64,000 bases of DNA from Haloimpatiens massiliensis (GCF_900184255.1 NZ_LT854637.1:183963-247962); one strand, 5' to 3'. Positions 28,970 to 38,506 are shown, counted from the stretch's first letter. Notes: generated by a model from the letters alone, not told the origin. Numbers and translations are program-made.

Positions 28970-30133
28970 ATGAAGTTAAGGGCATTTATAAAATCCACGT
29001 TGAAAGGAATTATAAGGGATTTACCTACATTTATATTTGTATTTGCCGTGTTTCCCATAATTTTAAGTATATTATACGGATATTTTCAAAGAGAAATGTT
29101 TAATCCTCCCAATGAGATGAAAAAGATTCCTATAGTTATAGAAGATAAGGATAAATCAAAATTTTCAGTTAGTTTAAAAAATTTTTTAACTACAGATGCT
29201 ATGAAAAATATTATAGAAATTAGTCAAAAGAATTGGAAGTATAAGATTGTAATACCTACAGATTACCAGGAGTGTTTAAAGAACTCTAAAGAGTGTGAAA
29301 TAAGTATAATTCCTAAAAAGGACAAGTCTAGGACTAAGGAAAAGATATTAGCTTCTATTATAAATAAATATCACCAGGAATTAGAGAGTCAGATGTTAAT
29401 AAAAGAAAAAATCGGAAGGAACAATATATCAGAAAAGGAAAAACAGAAACTATTTAATCAAATAAATAGTGAAATTTATAATGCTAGTAAGGGGAGCTCT
29501 ATACAGAATAAAATAGTTACTGAAGATAATAGTCTAACTTCTTATGAATACTATTCAATATCAATATTTAGTTTTATGTTCATTATGCTTATTATATCTT
29601 TATCAGCATCATATTATGCGGAAAAGGAAGCTGGGATATTTAAGAGAATATTGTCTACAACTTTAAGCAAAACTCAATATTTTAACTATTCAATAATAAA
29701 CTGTTTTATTACAGCGGTTATATTAAATTCCATATATGTATTTGGATACAGAATTATGGGATTATCATTTAATAGATCTATTCCATTGCTTTTAGCAATA
29801 GTTTTATTACAGAGCCTTTTGGCATCAGTATTGTCAGGACTTATAATTGCATTTATTAAAGAAAAAAAGACTTTAAATATAATTTCAGGAGTATTTGTAA
29901 TGTTGTCAATAACCGTAGGAGGAGCCTTTTGGCCTATAGATAAGACTAGTAATAGTGTGATTAAGTTTTTAAGTAATTTTTCACCAAATGTACTTGTAAT
30001 AAAAACTTATAAGAATTATCTATTATATAATTCTTTTCATTCTATAAAGTTTTATTCAATATTATTTGTTGTAATTGCGGCGGTTGTTTATAGCATTAGT
30101 ATATTTAAAGTTAGGGTTAAATGGGGTGAGTAA
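28970..30133 (+). CDS. ABC-2 type permease, subunit 1
   Basis: A 387-residue membrane protein: one N-terminal helix (residues ~18-35), an extracellular domain (~40-185) and five to six helices in the C-terminal half, ending in WGE. A cytoplasmic loop EKEAGIFKRILSTTLSKTQY and the GAFWPID motif before the last extracellular segment are typical of ABC-2 exporters of the YhfE/DrrB kind. It overlaps the next gene by eight bases, so translation is coupled. Its partner ATPase precedes it. Substrate unknown. Confidence 0.87.
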   Translation: MKLRAFIKSTLKGIIRDLPTFIFVFAVFPIILSILYGYFQREMFNPPNEMKKIPIVIEDKDKSKFSVSLKNFLTTDAMKNIIEISQKNWKYKIVIPTDYQECLKNSKECEISIIPKKDKSRTKEKILASIINKYHQELESQMLIKEKIGRNNISEKEKQKLFNQINSEIYNASKGSSIQNKIVTEDNSLTSYEYYSISIFSFMFIMLIISLSASYYAEKEAGIFKRILSTTLSKTQYFNYSIINCFITAVILNSIYVFGYRIMGLSFNRSIPLLLAIVLLQSLLASVLSGLIIAFIKEKKTLNIISGVFVMLSITVGGAFWPIDKTSNSVIKFLSNFSPNVLVIKTYKNYLLYNSFHSIKFYSILFVVIAAVVYSISIFKVRVKWGE

Positions 30134-31238
30134 TTTGGCATTTTTAACATTGGTTTTTGTAAATTTTAAAAGGCTTATGAAGGATAAAATAGTTATGCTA
30201 TTATCATTTTTAATGCCACTAGTGGTTATAACAGCTGTTTATTTTATAAGTAATAAAGAATCAGGGGGAACTGCCAGTATGGTAGATGTAGCCTTTAATG
30301 TTTTAGATAAGGGTGAATATGGAAGTAAGATGTTAAAGGATTTAAATATAAGTAAATCTATATATTACAATTATAATCAAAGCAAGGTAATGGAATTGGT
30401 AGAAAAAAATAATGTGGTTGCAGTATATGTAATACCAGAAGACTTTACTGAGAAAATTAAAAATGGAGAAAAACCAAGTATAAAAGCTTATAAAAAACAA
30501 GATGGGAATGGTACAGTGCCAGTTGAAAGAGCATTGGATGATGAAATTAATAAAAAAGTGAAAGAACATTTACTTATAAATAAAAACATAATAGAAAGTG
30601 GTAAGGACATAGAAAAATCTTCAGTAAGCGTTCAAATAAAAAATTCTTCCAAGGATATAGACGTGGCAATGATGATAACTCTTACTATGTTAATAAATTT
30701 TATGTTGTATTCTGCTAATGGGGTAGGTACTGAGCTGTTAAATTTAAGAAGACAAAAGGTTTTATCTAGGTGCATAACCACAGCTAATAAGGGCTGGCAG
30801 ATTGTGGGGAGTTTGTATTTGGCAATGTTTTTTCAAATAGTTACGGTATATTCCCTTGTATATTTGATAGAGAAGTTTATAATAGGTTATTCATTTGCAT
30901 CAGTTCATATAGTTCTCATTAGTATAATTTTGATTGCTGCTATTTCTATTAGCTTGGGGATATTTGTAACTAGGGTATTTCAAAATGAATCCGTGGTAAC
31001 TCTTATAATAACACTTGTGTGTACTGCTACCACTTTTTTAAGTGTTTTAGGCCTTGGGATACAAGTTAAAAAAATGCATTGGGTACTAGAAAATATAGTT
31101 AGATTCACGCCTCAGTACTGGGTATTTAATAGTATTGATACTGGAAAAGTATTTCCTAATATTTTTGTGCTTATATTAATGGCAGTGGTTTTATTTACTG
31201 CAGGCAATGTTAAACTTAGAGATTTTGCTAATAAATAG
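30126..31238 (+). CDS. ABC-2 type permease, subunit 2
   Basis: A 370-residue permease with the same topology as the preceding one: a first helix at residues ~17-36, an extracellular domain and C-terminal helices, with LNLRRQKVLSRCITTANKG as the cytoplasmic loop and RFTPQYWVFNSID near the end. The GTG at 30126 is my choice of start because it overlaps the stop of subunit 1; a TTG at 30135 is possible. With subunit 1 it should form a heterodimeric channel driven by the ATPase encoded at 28020. Confidence 0.85.
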   Translation: MSNLAFLTLVFVNFKRLMKDKIVMLLSFLMPLVVITAVYFISNKESGGTASMVDVAFNVLDKGEYGSKMLKDLNISKSIYYNYNQSKVMELVEKNNVVAVYVIPEDFTEKIKNGEKPSIKAYKKQDGNGTVPVERALDDEINKKVKEHLLINKNIIESGKDIEKSSVSVQIKNSSKDIDVAMMITLTMLINFMLYSANGVGTELLNLRRQKVLSRCITTANKGWQIVGSLYLAMFFQIVTVYSLVYLIEKFIIGYSFASVHIVLISIILIAAISISLGIFVTRVFQNESVVTLIITLVCTATTFLSVLGLGIQVKKMHWVLENIVRFTPQYWVFNSIDTGKVFPNIFVLILMAVVLFTAGNVKLRDFANK

Positions 31239-31328
31239 ATATGTTTTTAGAAAAATTGGTTGACAAAAAACTTCATTTGTAAGAAATTTATATTGGGAAT
31301 AATATTACGAATTGAGGAAGTGTGTTAA

Positions 31329-32672
31329 ATGTATGAACTTATAGATGAATTAGTTCATGATATAGAGAAGAAGATAATTAACTATAGAAGAGAGTTTCAT
31401 AAATATCCAGAAACTGCTTGGATGGAGTTTCGAACTGCTTCACTGATAGGAAAAAGGTTAATGGATATGGGCTATCATGTAAAAATAGGAAAAGAGGTTA
31501 TGAATGATAACTATAGAATGAATGTGCCTTCTAATGAGGAACTAGAAGATAACTATGAAAGGGCTATAAAACAAGGGGCCTACGAAGAAATATGCAAGCT
31601 GATGACGGGTGGATTTACAGCTGTGGTGGGTATTTTAGATAATGGACCAGGACCGCAAATAGCATTGAGATTTGATATAGATGGAATTAAAGTAATGGAA
31701 AGTAAAGAAGAAGATCATTTACCTTTTAGAAATGGTTTTTCTTCTGTAAATCATGGGATTATGCATGCCTGTGGTCATGATGGACATATAGCCATAGGTT
31801 TAGGAGTGGCAGAACTTATTATGAAGTTCAGAGCTGGATTGAAAGGAAAGATAAAGCTTATATTTCAACCAGCAGAGGAAGGGGTTAGAGGTGCTAAGTG
31901 TATAGCAGAATCTAATTTATTAGATGATGTAGATTATATAATAAGTGGACACATAGGTATGAGGGCTAAAAAGTCTGGCGAGATAGTCTGTGGGACAGAA
32001 GGTTTTTTAGCTACATCAAAGATTAATGCTGAGTTTAAAGGCAGGTCATCTCATGCTGGAGCGGCGCCAGAAAAAGGACACAATGCACTGCTCTCAGCTT
32101 CCACTGCGGTTTTGAATTTAGATGCTATACCTAGAAATGGGCAGGGTACTACTAGAATAAATGTTGGTAAATTAGTAGCGGGCAGTGGAAGAAATGTAGT
32201 ACCAGGGAGAGCCTTTATGGAGATAGAGACTAGAGGGGAAACTACAAATTTAAACAAATATATGGAGGAATATGCAGAGAGAATATTGAGGGCATCAGCA
32301 GAAATGCACGATACTCATGTAGAAATAAAACATGTGGGAAAGTCCATAAGTGCTAAAAGTGATAAGGAATTAGTGGAAATTATTAAAAATGTTGCAACAG
32401 ATATGAAAAGCTACAGCCTCATATATGATAAGGAGGACTTTGGAGCCAGCGAAGATATATGCTATATGATGAAAAAGGTTCAAGATAATGGCGGAAAAGC
32501 AGCATATATTATGTTTGGCAGTGATTTAAAGGGGGAGCATCACTCGCCTAGATTTGATTTTAATGAGAAGGATTTAATTAACGCAGTAAAACTTTACATT
32601 GAGGTTATATTACGAATATCTAATAAAGTTTCATATAGGCACATTCAAATAAATAACAAGTCAGTATGCTAG
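31329..32672 (+). CDS. M20-family amidohydrolase
   Basis: A 447-residue metallohydrolase of the M20D group (aminoacylase, hippurate or p-aminobenzoyl-glutamate hydrolases). Metal ligands are visible in MHACGHDGH, the catalytic Glu in FQPAEEGVRG, SGHIGM and a late GSDLKGEHHSPRFDF. It should remove acyl or aroyl groups from amino acids in the cytoplasm. The N-terminal region contains an insertion (residues ~58-92) seen in AbgA-like members. Start ATG 31329 follows GAGGAAG. The last 11 residues (RHIQINNKSVC) and the stop are encoded by a palindromic repeat of family B, so the original C-terminus has been replaced; it probably ended near VILRISNK. Confidence 0.87.
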   Translation: MYELIDELVHDIEKKIINYRREFHKYPETAWMEFRTASLIGKRLMDMGYHVKIGKEVMNDNYRMNVPSNEELEDNYERAIKQGAYEEICKLMTGGFTAVVGILDNGPGPQIALRFDIDGIKVMESKEEDHLPFRNGFSSVNHGIMHACGHDGHIAIGLGVAELIMKFRAGLKGKIKLIFQPAEEGVRGAKCIAESNLLDDVDYIISGHIGMRAKKSGEIVCGTEGFLATSKINAEFKGRSSHAGAAPEKGHNALLSASTAVLNLDAIPRNGQGTTRINVGKLVAGSGRNVVPGRAFMEIETRGETTNLNKYMEEYAERILRASAEMHDTHVEIKHVGKSISAKSDKELVEIIKNVATDMKSYSLIYDKEDFGASEDICYMMKKVQDNGGKAAYIMFGSDLKGEHHSPRFDFNEKDLINAVKLYIEVILRISNKVSYRHIQINNKSVC

Positions 32673-32794
32673 TCTATTTTGCGTCATACTGCGTCAGCAG
32701 AAACCGCCGATAGTTCTACCAAAGGCGGAACCTGCTTCCTTGTCTGATGCAAAATATACCAGCATCTTTGACTTGTTAATTCTTTTCATGTACC
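32637..32794. repeat. Palindromic repeat element, family B, copy 1
   Basis: A 158-bp imperfect palindrome. One arm reads AACAAGTCAGTATGCTAGTC and ATTTTGCGTCA; the other, read in reverse complement, gives AACAAGTCAAAGATGCTGGT and ATTTTGCATCA. The centre CCGCCGATAGTTCTACCAAAG plus GCGG folds on itself. A copy in the same orientation lies at 42460-42617. It has no gene of its own, and its left edge lies inside the M20 hydrolase reading frame. Confidence 0.85.
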
Positions 32795-32957
32795 ATAACT
32801 AAAGAATTTCATAATTATATGGGAAATCTCCACTTTTTAAAAGGGAGTTTTTTTATTTGCCTATTTACATTAGAACATATGTTTGATATCATATAGTTAT
32901 AAGTTAAATGTGAAATTTTAACAAAGTATACAGTATTAATTGTGTGAGGTGTTTTAT

Positions 32958-34262
32958 ATGGATGTGTTTGAAAAGCTTAATATATTATCTGCTGCGGCCA
33001 AATATGATGTATCTTGTTCGTCTAGTGGCAGCAATAGAAAGAATAAAAAAGGTGGCATTGGAAATGCCAGTTACAGTGGCATATGTCATAGTTTTACGCC
33101 GGATGGCAGATGCATTTCTCTTTTAAAAATACTTCTTACAAATTATTGCTCATACGACTGTGCGTATTGTATAAATAGGGCTTCAAATGATGTACCAAGA
33201 GCAGCTTTTACTCCAGAAGAGATAGTAGATTTGACACTTAATTTTTATAAAAGAAATTATATAGAGGGGTTGTTTTTAAGTTCTGCGGTATATAAGAATG
33301 CCAATTACACTATGGAGCTTTTAATAAAGGTAGTAGAATCTCTTAGGAATGCTCATAATTTTAATGGATATATTCACTTAAAGGCTATACCTGGAGCAGA
33401 TGAGGCTTTAATAAGAAGGGCAGGTATGTTTGCAGATAGGATGAGTGTAAATATTGAATTGCCCTCCAGTGAAAGCCTAAAACTTTTGGCACCTCAAAAA
33501 AATAAAGAAAAAATTTTAAAGCCTATGAGTCTTATAAAAAGCAATATTGCAATTATTGAACATGAGAAAAAAATTTACAAAAGAACACCTAATTTTGTTC
33601 CAGCAGGTCAAAGTAGTCAACTTATAATTGGGGCCACGCCAGAAAGTGATTTTCAAATAATGAAGTTATCAGAGGGATTATATAAAAATTTTGACTTGAA
33701 AAGAGTATACTATTCTGCATATATACCTGTGGGAAATGGCAAGAAAATAGCTAAGGTAGATACTCCGCCAACTTTGAGAGAACATAGGCTATATCAAGCA
33801 GATTGGCTTTTAAGATTTTATGGTTTTTCTGCAAAAGAGCTTTTAGATGATAAAAAGCCAAATTTTGATTTACAACTAGATCCTAAAACAGATTGGGCGT
33901 TAAGACATCTAGAATTATTTCCAATGGAAATTAATAAAGCTTCAAGGGAGATGCTTTTGAGAATTCCAGGTGTTGGGGTCAGGTCTGTAAATAGAATATT
34001 GTCTATAAGACGGGTTCATTCTATAAAAGTTGCGGATTTAAAGAAAATAGGTGTAGTTTTAAAAAGGGCAAAATATTTTATAACATGTGAAGGAAAATAT
34101 TGTGGAACTTGTAGCTTTAAAGAGGAGAGTATAAGACAAAATATAATTATTCCTAAGAAAAGTGGAGATAGTGGAAAGTATTATCAGATTTCATTTTTTG
34201 ATAGATTATTACCGGATAATAGTATGATAAATGACTATAGTAAAATAACCGGTCAGCTATAG
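32958..34262 (+). CDS. Radical SAM protein, putative DNA modification/repair
   Basis: A 434-residue enzyme of the family linked to uracil-DNA-glycosylase-like proteins. Its radical SAM cluster motif is CSYDCAYC at about residues 61-68, and a helix-hairpin-helix DNA-binding motif (LLRIPGVGVRSVNRILSIRR) lies near residue 345. Another Cys pair (CEGKYCGTC) is near the end. The preferred start is ATG 32958 behind GTGAGGTG. The next gene is its usual partner. The chemistry is not known to me; repair or modification of DNA bases is inferred from the DNA-binding motif and the family name. Confidence 0.85.
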   Translation: MDVFEKLNILSAAAKYDVSCSSSGSNRKNKKGGIGNASYSGICHSFTPDGRCISLLKILLTNYCSYDCAYCINRASNDVPRAAFTPEEIVDLTLNFYKRNYIEGLFLSSAVYKNANYTMELLIKVVESLRNAHNFNGYIHLKAIPGADEALIRRAGMFADRMSVNIELPSSESLKLLAPQKNKEKILKPMSLIKSNIAIIEHEKKIYKRTPNFVPAGQSSQLIIGATPESDFQIMKLSEGLYKNFDLKRVYYSAYIPVGNGKKIAKVDTPPTLREHRLYQADWLLRFYGFSAKELLDDKKPNFDLQLDPKTDWALRHLELFPMEINKASREMLLRIPGVGVRSVNRILSIRRVHSIKVADLKKIGVVLKRAKYFITCEGKYCGTCSFKEESIRQNIIIPKKSGDSGKYYQISFFDRLLPDNSMINDYSKITGQL

Positions 34263-34327
34263 ATTGAAAACTATAGAGGGAACTGTTTACTACTTACTTT
34301 TAAAAGGGTTGTATTGGAGGGCGTTTT

Positions 34328-35083
34328 ATGGTTTGTTATGTATATGACGGAAGTTTCATGGGGTTACTTACGGCAATATATGAAGCTTATTATAGAAGAG
34401 AAAGGCTGGAAGAAATATTTGCTGAGGATGAATTTAAGCCCAGTTTTTTCTATGAACCTGTGTATATAAATAATGAAAAGGAAAAATATTTAAAAGTCTA
34501 TAATGCCATAGAAAAAAAGATATCTAAAGATGCTCTACGCATTATATATTATGTTTTTTTGTCAGAGGTAGAAGGTACATCTACCTTGATTTACAGATAT
34601 ATAAAAATGGGCTTTAAAATAGGAAAAGATGTGGATTTACATTTGCATAATGAAGTGGTCATAAGCATGCATAGAATGTGTAAAAAGGTTATGGATGAGA
34701 AACATAGAATGCTTGGGTTTTTAAGATTTAGGCAGCTTAGAAATGGTGCATATTATGCTGCTATGGAACCAGATCATAATATACTTCAGCTTATAACTCC
34801 TCATTTTGCAAAAAGACTTTCAGGTGAACAATTTATGATACATGACAGAAAAAGAGAGATAGTCTCCTTATATAAAGATGAAAAATGGGTAATAGCCCCT
34901 TTGTCTATAGAACAGGGAGACAACATCTTAAAGTGCACAGGTGACAGTGTTTACGAAAATCTTTGGAAGCAATATTTTAAAAGTGCTAATATTGAAAATA
35001 GAAGAAACTTAAGACTTCAAAAGAGAAGCATGCCTAAAAGGTATTGGAAATATATAATTGAGACAGAAGATAGTTTGCTATAA
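34328..35083 (+). CDS. DNA-metabolism protein paired with the radical SAM enzyme
   Basis: A 251-residue protein that starts MVCYVYDGSFMGLLTAIYEA and has LGFLRFRQLRNGAYYAAMEP and HFAKRLSGEQFMIHDRKRE in the middle. This fits the conserved family that accompanies the preceding radical SAM enzyme and in other bacteria is fused to a uracil-DNA-glycosylase domain. Here the protein has no glycosylase part. ATG 34328 follows GGAGGGCG. The two genes are 65 bases apart and end in a common terminator. The reaction is not established. Confidence 0.82.
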   Translation: MVCYVYDGSFMGLLTAIYEAYYRRERLEEIFAEDEFKPSFFYEPVYINNEKEKYLKVYNAIEKKISKDALRIIYYVFLSEVEGTSTLIYRYIKMGFKIGKDVDLHLHNEVVISMHRMCKKVMDEKHRMLGFLRFRQLRNGAYYAAMEPDHNILQLITPHFAKRLSGEQFMIHDRKREIVSLYKDEKWVIAPLSIEQGDNILKCTGDSVYENLWKQYFKSANIENRRNLRLQKRSMPKRYWKYIIETEDSLL

Positions 35084-35107
35084 AGGAAGAGTTGCGTATA
35101 AGAAAAA

Positions 35108-35157
35108 AAGTCATGCATAAATTAGGAGAAAGTCTCCTTTTAATGCATGACTTTTTT
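35108..35157. terminator. Bidirectional terminator
   Basis: AAGTCATGCAT pairs perfectly with ATGCATGACTT; a smaller inner hairpin GGAGAAAGTCTCC fills the loop. A-run before and T6 after, so it can serve both the plus-strand pair and the minus-strand transporter. Confidence 0.9.
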
Positions 35158-35237
35158 ATGATATCTTATAGAATTCTTACGAAAACTTTTGTTGTTTATC
35201 TCGGTAGTAGTTAACATATTTCTTTTAAAGAAACAAA

Positions 35238-36155
35238 TTATTTTTTATTTATTAAATATATTCCTAAAGAAACCAATACAACAGCTAAAATTACATTTGA
35301 GCTGGAGAAGCTTTCTTTAAGAAAGAAGTAGGATAAAAATACTCCAAATAGTGGAATTGAAAATTTATAAACAGAAACTTTTCCTACGCCATTATATTTT
35401 AATAATAATGACCAAATGGAGAAGGCCGCTGCAGATATAAATGCCATGTATAAAAGCAGAATACTTCCAACAGGAGTAAAGGTTATGTTATGGGAAACCC
35501 CTGAAAGTCCTACTAAAATAAGAGCAATAGAGCCTGTAAATAACTGATAACCGGAAACAGCAAAAGGTGGTATATCATTTGCTAATTTTTTTGTGTAGAC
35601 TCCTGCAAAGGCTCCAAATAAACTGGAGATTAAAACAAAGCCTTCTCCAGAGAATTTAAATCCACCAGAAAAGCCACCGCTTTTAGAGTTTACAATAATA
35701 ACCCCTAAAAAGCCTAAAATTACACCAAGTATTTTCTTCCAGGTCATTTTATCTTCTGTATAGAAAAAGTGTGCAATAACTACACTAAAAAATGTATTTG
35801 AGGAAGCTATTATGGAACCTTTTACTCCAGTGGTATTAGAAAGTCCGATATAAAAGAAAATATACTGAATAAAGGTTTGAATTATACCTAGTAGTATTAA
35901 TCTATAAAAATTTTTTTTGCTAACTTTTATAGAGTATTTAGATATAAAGCAAAATAAAAAAATCATAAGTGATGCTAGAAAAAATCTATATCCTGCAAAT
36001 AGAATCTTACTATAGGTGTCATCTTTAGCTATGTGAAAAAGCTTATAGCCAATTTTTATGGAAGGAAAGGCACTTCCCCATAAGAAGCAGGCTATTAAAG
36101 CAAGTCCCATTACTACAAATGTATTGGTTAATAAATTGTCCTTTGTTTTTCTCAA
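35238..36155 (-). CDS. DMT/EamA-family transporter
   Basis: A 305-residue protein with ten hydrophobic segments in two EamA repeats (the second begins about residue 165). Motifs are FLWGSAFPSIKIG at the first helix, GVKGSIIASSNTFF and TWKKILGVILGFLGVIIV. Members export amino acids or other metabolites across the cell membrane; the substrate here is unknown. The start is TTG 36155, preceded on the minus strand by GGAGAGA. It stands alone in a region facing the DNA-metabolism pair. Confidence 0.87.
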   Translation of the reverse strand: MRKTKDNLLTNTFVVMGLALIACFLWGSAFPSIKIGYKLFHIAKDDTYSKILFAGYRFFLASLMIFLFCFISKYSIKVSKKNFYRLILLGIIQTFIQYIFFYIGLSNTTGVKGSIIASSNTFFSVVIAHFFYTEDKMTWKKILGVILGFLGVIIVNSKSGGFSGGFKFSGEGFVLISSLFGAFAGVYTKKLANDIPPFAVSGYQLFTGSIALILVGLSGVSHNITFTPVGSILLLYMAFISAAAFSIWSLLLKYNGVGKVSVYKFSIPLFGVFLSYFFLKESFSSSNVILAVVLVSLGIYLINKK

Positions 36156-36310
36156 AAAAATCTCTCCTTTTTGTTAAATATACAGATACATTATAGCAGA
36201 TATAAATAGTAATACCTATAGGGGTATAATTGTAAAAAAGGTTATTTATATTACTTGAGCTTACCTCTTACTTAAATAATAAATTCCCATTTAATGCGTA
36301 GCTTAATACA

Positions 36311-36457
36311 GTTAAACTTCAATTCGTAATTTGAAACTCAGCCCAAAATTTTTTAACGAAATAATACGGTTTTAGGGTGTTATTACAATCAATATTTATC
36401 CAAAAGCCTATGTAGATTTAATGTATAAATTGTATATTACGAATTGAAGCGGTTAAA
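36311..36457. repeat. Inverted repeat in long intergenic gap
   Basis: CTTCAATTCGTAAT and its perfect complement ATTACGAATTGAAG lie about 105 bases apart, with further partial pairing outwards (GTTAAA / GGTTAA). It may be another small palindromic element. The rest of the gap 36156-36652 shows no gene; it is AT-rich with scattered TATAAT-like sequences. Confidence 0.5.
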
Positions 36458-36652
36458 GTATAAACTTTACGCCTATATTAATAGAGAGTTATAATATTAA
36501 CTATATAAATAAACTTACTGTATAAATAGATTTTAGTAATACCAGTTAATAATTACAGAGGATTAATGTAGTATCTAAATTATAGATTCATATAAGTTAA
36601 CAATAAATTTTATATGTGAAATATAAAATTGCACATAGATAGGGGGATAAAG

Positions 36653-37366
36653 ATGTGTATTAATATAAAAAAGCGCATGGAAAATTTAAATTTAGAGGTA
36701 ACGGATGATTATGTACATATAAAATTTCCATCATCAGTAGAGATTTTAAGTTCAGCAGTTTTAAATGGTGGACATACTTATGCTGACGGAATACTTAATT
36801 TAAGAGTACCTAAAAATGAAAGCCATGAGGGGGGAGAGTTTTTACCACCAGAAGTAACTATAGAAAGATATATAGAAGAGCATGATTGGAGTGGTAAGCA
36901 TGTAGGTATGATGACTGCGGCTAAAATGGAATCCTTTGCAGAGTATTTTATAGAAAAAGATGATGTTCAGATTCAATGTTTTGTAACATTAGGACTTTCT
37001 AATGCTAGAAGAGCTGGTGATAAGGCTGATTGGCCGCATTTTGATGAAACAGCGTTAAAGTCAGGGACTATAAATATAATATTTGGAACCAATGCAAGTT
37101 TAACAAAGGAAGCTATGGTGGAGTGTATTATGATGATAACAGAAGCAAAGGCAGCTGCTATGCAAGATTTAATTGTAATAAGTCCTGTAAGTGATAAAAT
37201 AGCCACTGGTACAGGCACTGATTCAGTGGTTGTATTTAACGGACAAGGCCGAAAAATAAGATATTGTGGTAAGCATGTTTTATTTGGAGAGATGCTAGCT
37301 ACAGCAGTTTATAATGCCATTAATGCATCTGTAGATAAGTTGATGAAGATATATTTTGATGTTTAA
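36653..37366 (+). CDS. cbiZ: Adenosylcobinamide amidohydrolase
   Basis: A 237-residue protein with the features of CbiZ: SSAVLNGGHTYADGILNLRV, VGMMTAAKMESFA, TLGLSNARRAGD and DLIVISPVSDKIATGTGTDS. CbiZ cleaves adenosylcobinamide to adenosylcobyric acid in cobamide salvage, letting the cell rebuild the lower ligand of vitamin B12. ATG 36653 follows AGGGGGATAAAG and is preferred over an upstream in-frame start without such a site. No other cobalamin gene is adjacent, and I see no cobalamin riboswitch in the 490 bases upstream. Confidence 0.87.
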   Translation: MCINIKKRMENLNLEVTDDYVHIKFPSSVEILSSAVLNGGHTYADGILNLRVPKNESHEGGEFLPPEVTIERYIEEHDWSGKHVGMMTAAKMESFAEYFIEKDDVQIQCFVTLGLSNARRAGDKADWPHFDETALKSGTINIIFGTNASLTKEAMVECIMMITEAKAAAMQDLIVISPVSDKIATGTGTDSVVVFNGQGRKIRYCGKHVLFGEMLATAVYNAINASVDKLMKIYFDV

Positions 37367-37374
37367 TAACCCCA

Positions 37375-37405
37375 AAAGGTTGCTGGCTATACCAACAACC
37401 TTTAT
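37375..37405. terminator. Terminator between cbiZ and cotJC
   Basis: AAAGGTTGCTGG pairs with CCAACAACCTTT around CTATA, with one mismatch. It serves the convergent genes on both sides. Confidence 0.75.
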
Positions 37406-37430
37406 TAACGTTACTACATATATTATAGAC

Positions 37431-38003
37431 CTAAAAGAATTTTTTACTATCTATATAGTCATATACATCTACTAGTGCTTCACCAAATCTTTGATAGTGT
37501 ACGATTTCTCTTGCCCATAGGAATTTAAGAACATCTTTTACATCTTGGTCATCTGTAAGGTCTATAAGATGCTCATATGTTGCACGAGCTTTTTGTTCTG
37601 CAGCCATGTCTTCATGTATATCTGTTACAGGATCACCTAGTGCTTGAATATAGGCAGCAGTCCAAGGTACTCCACTAGCATCTGATGGGAACAAAGCATT
37701 GTCATGTTGTGCATAATGTGCACCTAAGCCAGCTTCCCTTAATTCATCTGGAGTTGCATCTTTAGTTAATTGATATATCATAGCACAAATTATTTCTACG
37801 TGAGCTAGTTCTTCTGTACCTATATCTGTTAACAAACCTTTAGTCTTTCCTGTTGGCATGGTGTATCGCTGATTTAAATATCTTATAGCAGCGCTTAATT
37901 CTCCATCCGGTCCCCCATATTGGGTTACAAGAAATTTAGCCATTTTTAAATCTTTAGATTTTATTTTAACAGGATATTCTAATTTTTTTTCATATATCCA
38001 CAT
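37431..38003 (-). CDS. cotJC: Spore coat protein CotJC (manganese-catalase family)
   Basis: A 190-residue ferritin-like protein of the manganese catalase family: GGPDGELSAAIRYLNQRY, TDIGTEELAHVEIICAMIY and a second metal-binding helix AEQKARATYEHLIDL, with WAREIVHYQRF. Glu and His ligands of the dimetal site are present. In spore formers CotJC is deposited in the coat together with CotJA and CotJB. It is the last gene of the operon, 12 bases after cotJB. The start ATG at 38003 follows GGGGG on the minus strand. Confidence 0.93.
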   Translation of the reverse strand: MWIYEKKLEYPVKIKSKDLKMAKFLVTQYGGPDGELSAAIRYLNQRYTMPTGKTKGLLTDIGTEELAHVEIICAMIYQLTKDATPDELREAGLGAHYAQHDNALFPSDASGVPWTAAYIQALGDPVTDIHEDMAAEQKARATYEHLIDLTDDQDVKDVLKFLWAREIVHYQRFGEALVDVYDYIDSKKFF

Positions 38004-38015
38004 ACGACAACCCCC

Positions 38016-38291
38016 TTATTCCCCTATTTCCCATGGCCATGGTTCTTCTACCCATTTCCAAGAAGGAGTACTTTTGGCATAACCAAAGTTGGTTAATGGA
38101 CCGTATTTTACTTCATAGGCTTCTTTCATATCCATCAACATATCTGTAGTCATATTATAGTCATTTAGAGCTCTTTGATTGTTAGGATGATTATCTAAAT
38201 ATAAATTTAATTCTACAGCTGCAAATTCTAATTCTTTAATTTTTTTCATCATTTTACTGCGGTCATTGTCGTCATAGCACATTTTAGCCAT
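38016..38291 (-). CDS. cotJB: Spore coat protein CotJB
   Basis: A 91-residue protein with the CotJB pattern: an N-terminal helix (KIKELEFAAVELNLYLDNHP), DMKEAYEVKYGPLTNFGY and the tail SWKWVEEPWPWEIGE. It is needed with CotJA for incorporating CotJC into the inner coat layers. It lies 11 bases after cotJA. The ATG at 38291 follows GGAGGAG on the minus strand. Confidence 0.92.
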   Translation of the reverse strand: MAKMCYDDNDRSKMMKKIKELEFAAVELNLYLDNHPNNQRALNDYNMTTDMLMDMKEAYEVKYGPLTNFGYAKSTPSWKWVEEPWPWEIGE

Positions 38292-38302
38292 TATAACTCC
38301 TC

Positions 38303-38506
38303 CTATTCCTTAGATTTTATTGGGTAAGGTATATAAAGATTAGGGAATAAAGTTCCCTTTTTTAGGGCTTCATCCAATGGAAACAAAGAAATATAAGGTT
38401 GATCAGGTATAAAAGCTCTAGTTAGCCTTATTTTTTTCATATTAGCATAAGGATTAACCATTGGATTAGGCATATAGTCCATACATGGATTGAATGATTG
38501 ATACAT
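38303..38506 (-). CDS. cotJA: Spore coat associated protein CotJA
   Basis: A 67-residue protein: LTRAFIPDQPYISLFPLDEA, LKKGTLFPNLYIPY, preceded by a short Met/Asn/Pro-rich N-terminus. It is the first gene of the cotJ operon and begins behind GGTGGAGG on the minus strand. Expression in the mother cell during sporulation is expected from the family; a CATATACCT sequence upstream on the minus strand (about 38550-38560) could be part of a sigma-E type promoter, but I cannot assign it securely. Confidence 0.92.
   Translation of the reverse strand: MYQSFNPCMDYMPNPMVNPYANMKKIRLTRAFIPDQPYISLFPLDEALKKGTLFPNLYIPYPIKSKE

Noticed and set aside
36156..36652. Cobalamin riboswitch upstream of cbiZ
   Set aside because: The conserved B12-box was not found in the gap.
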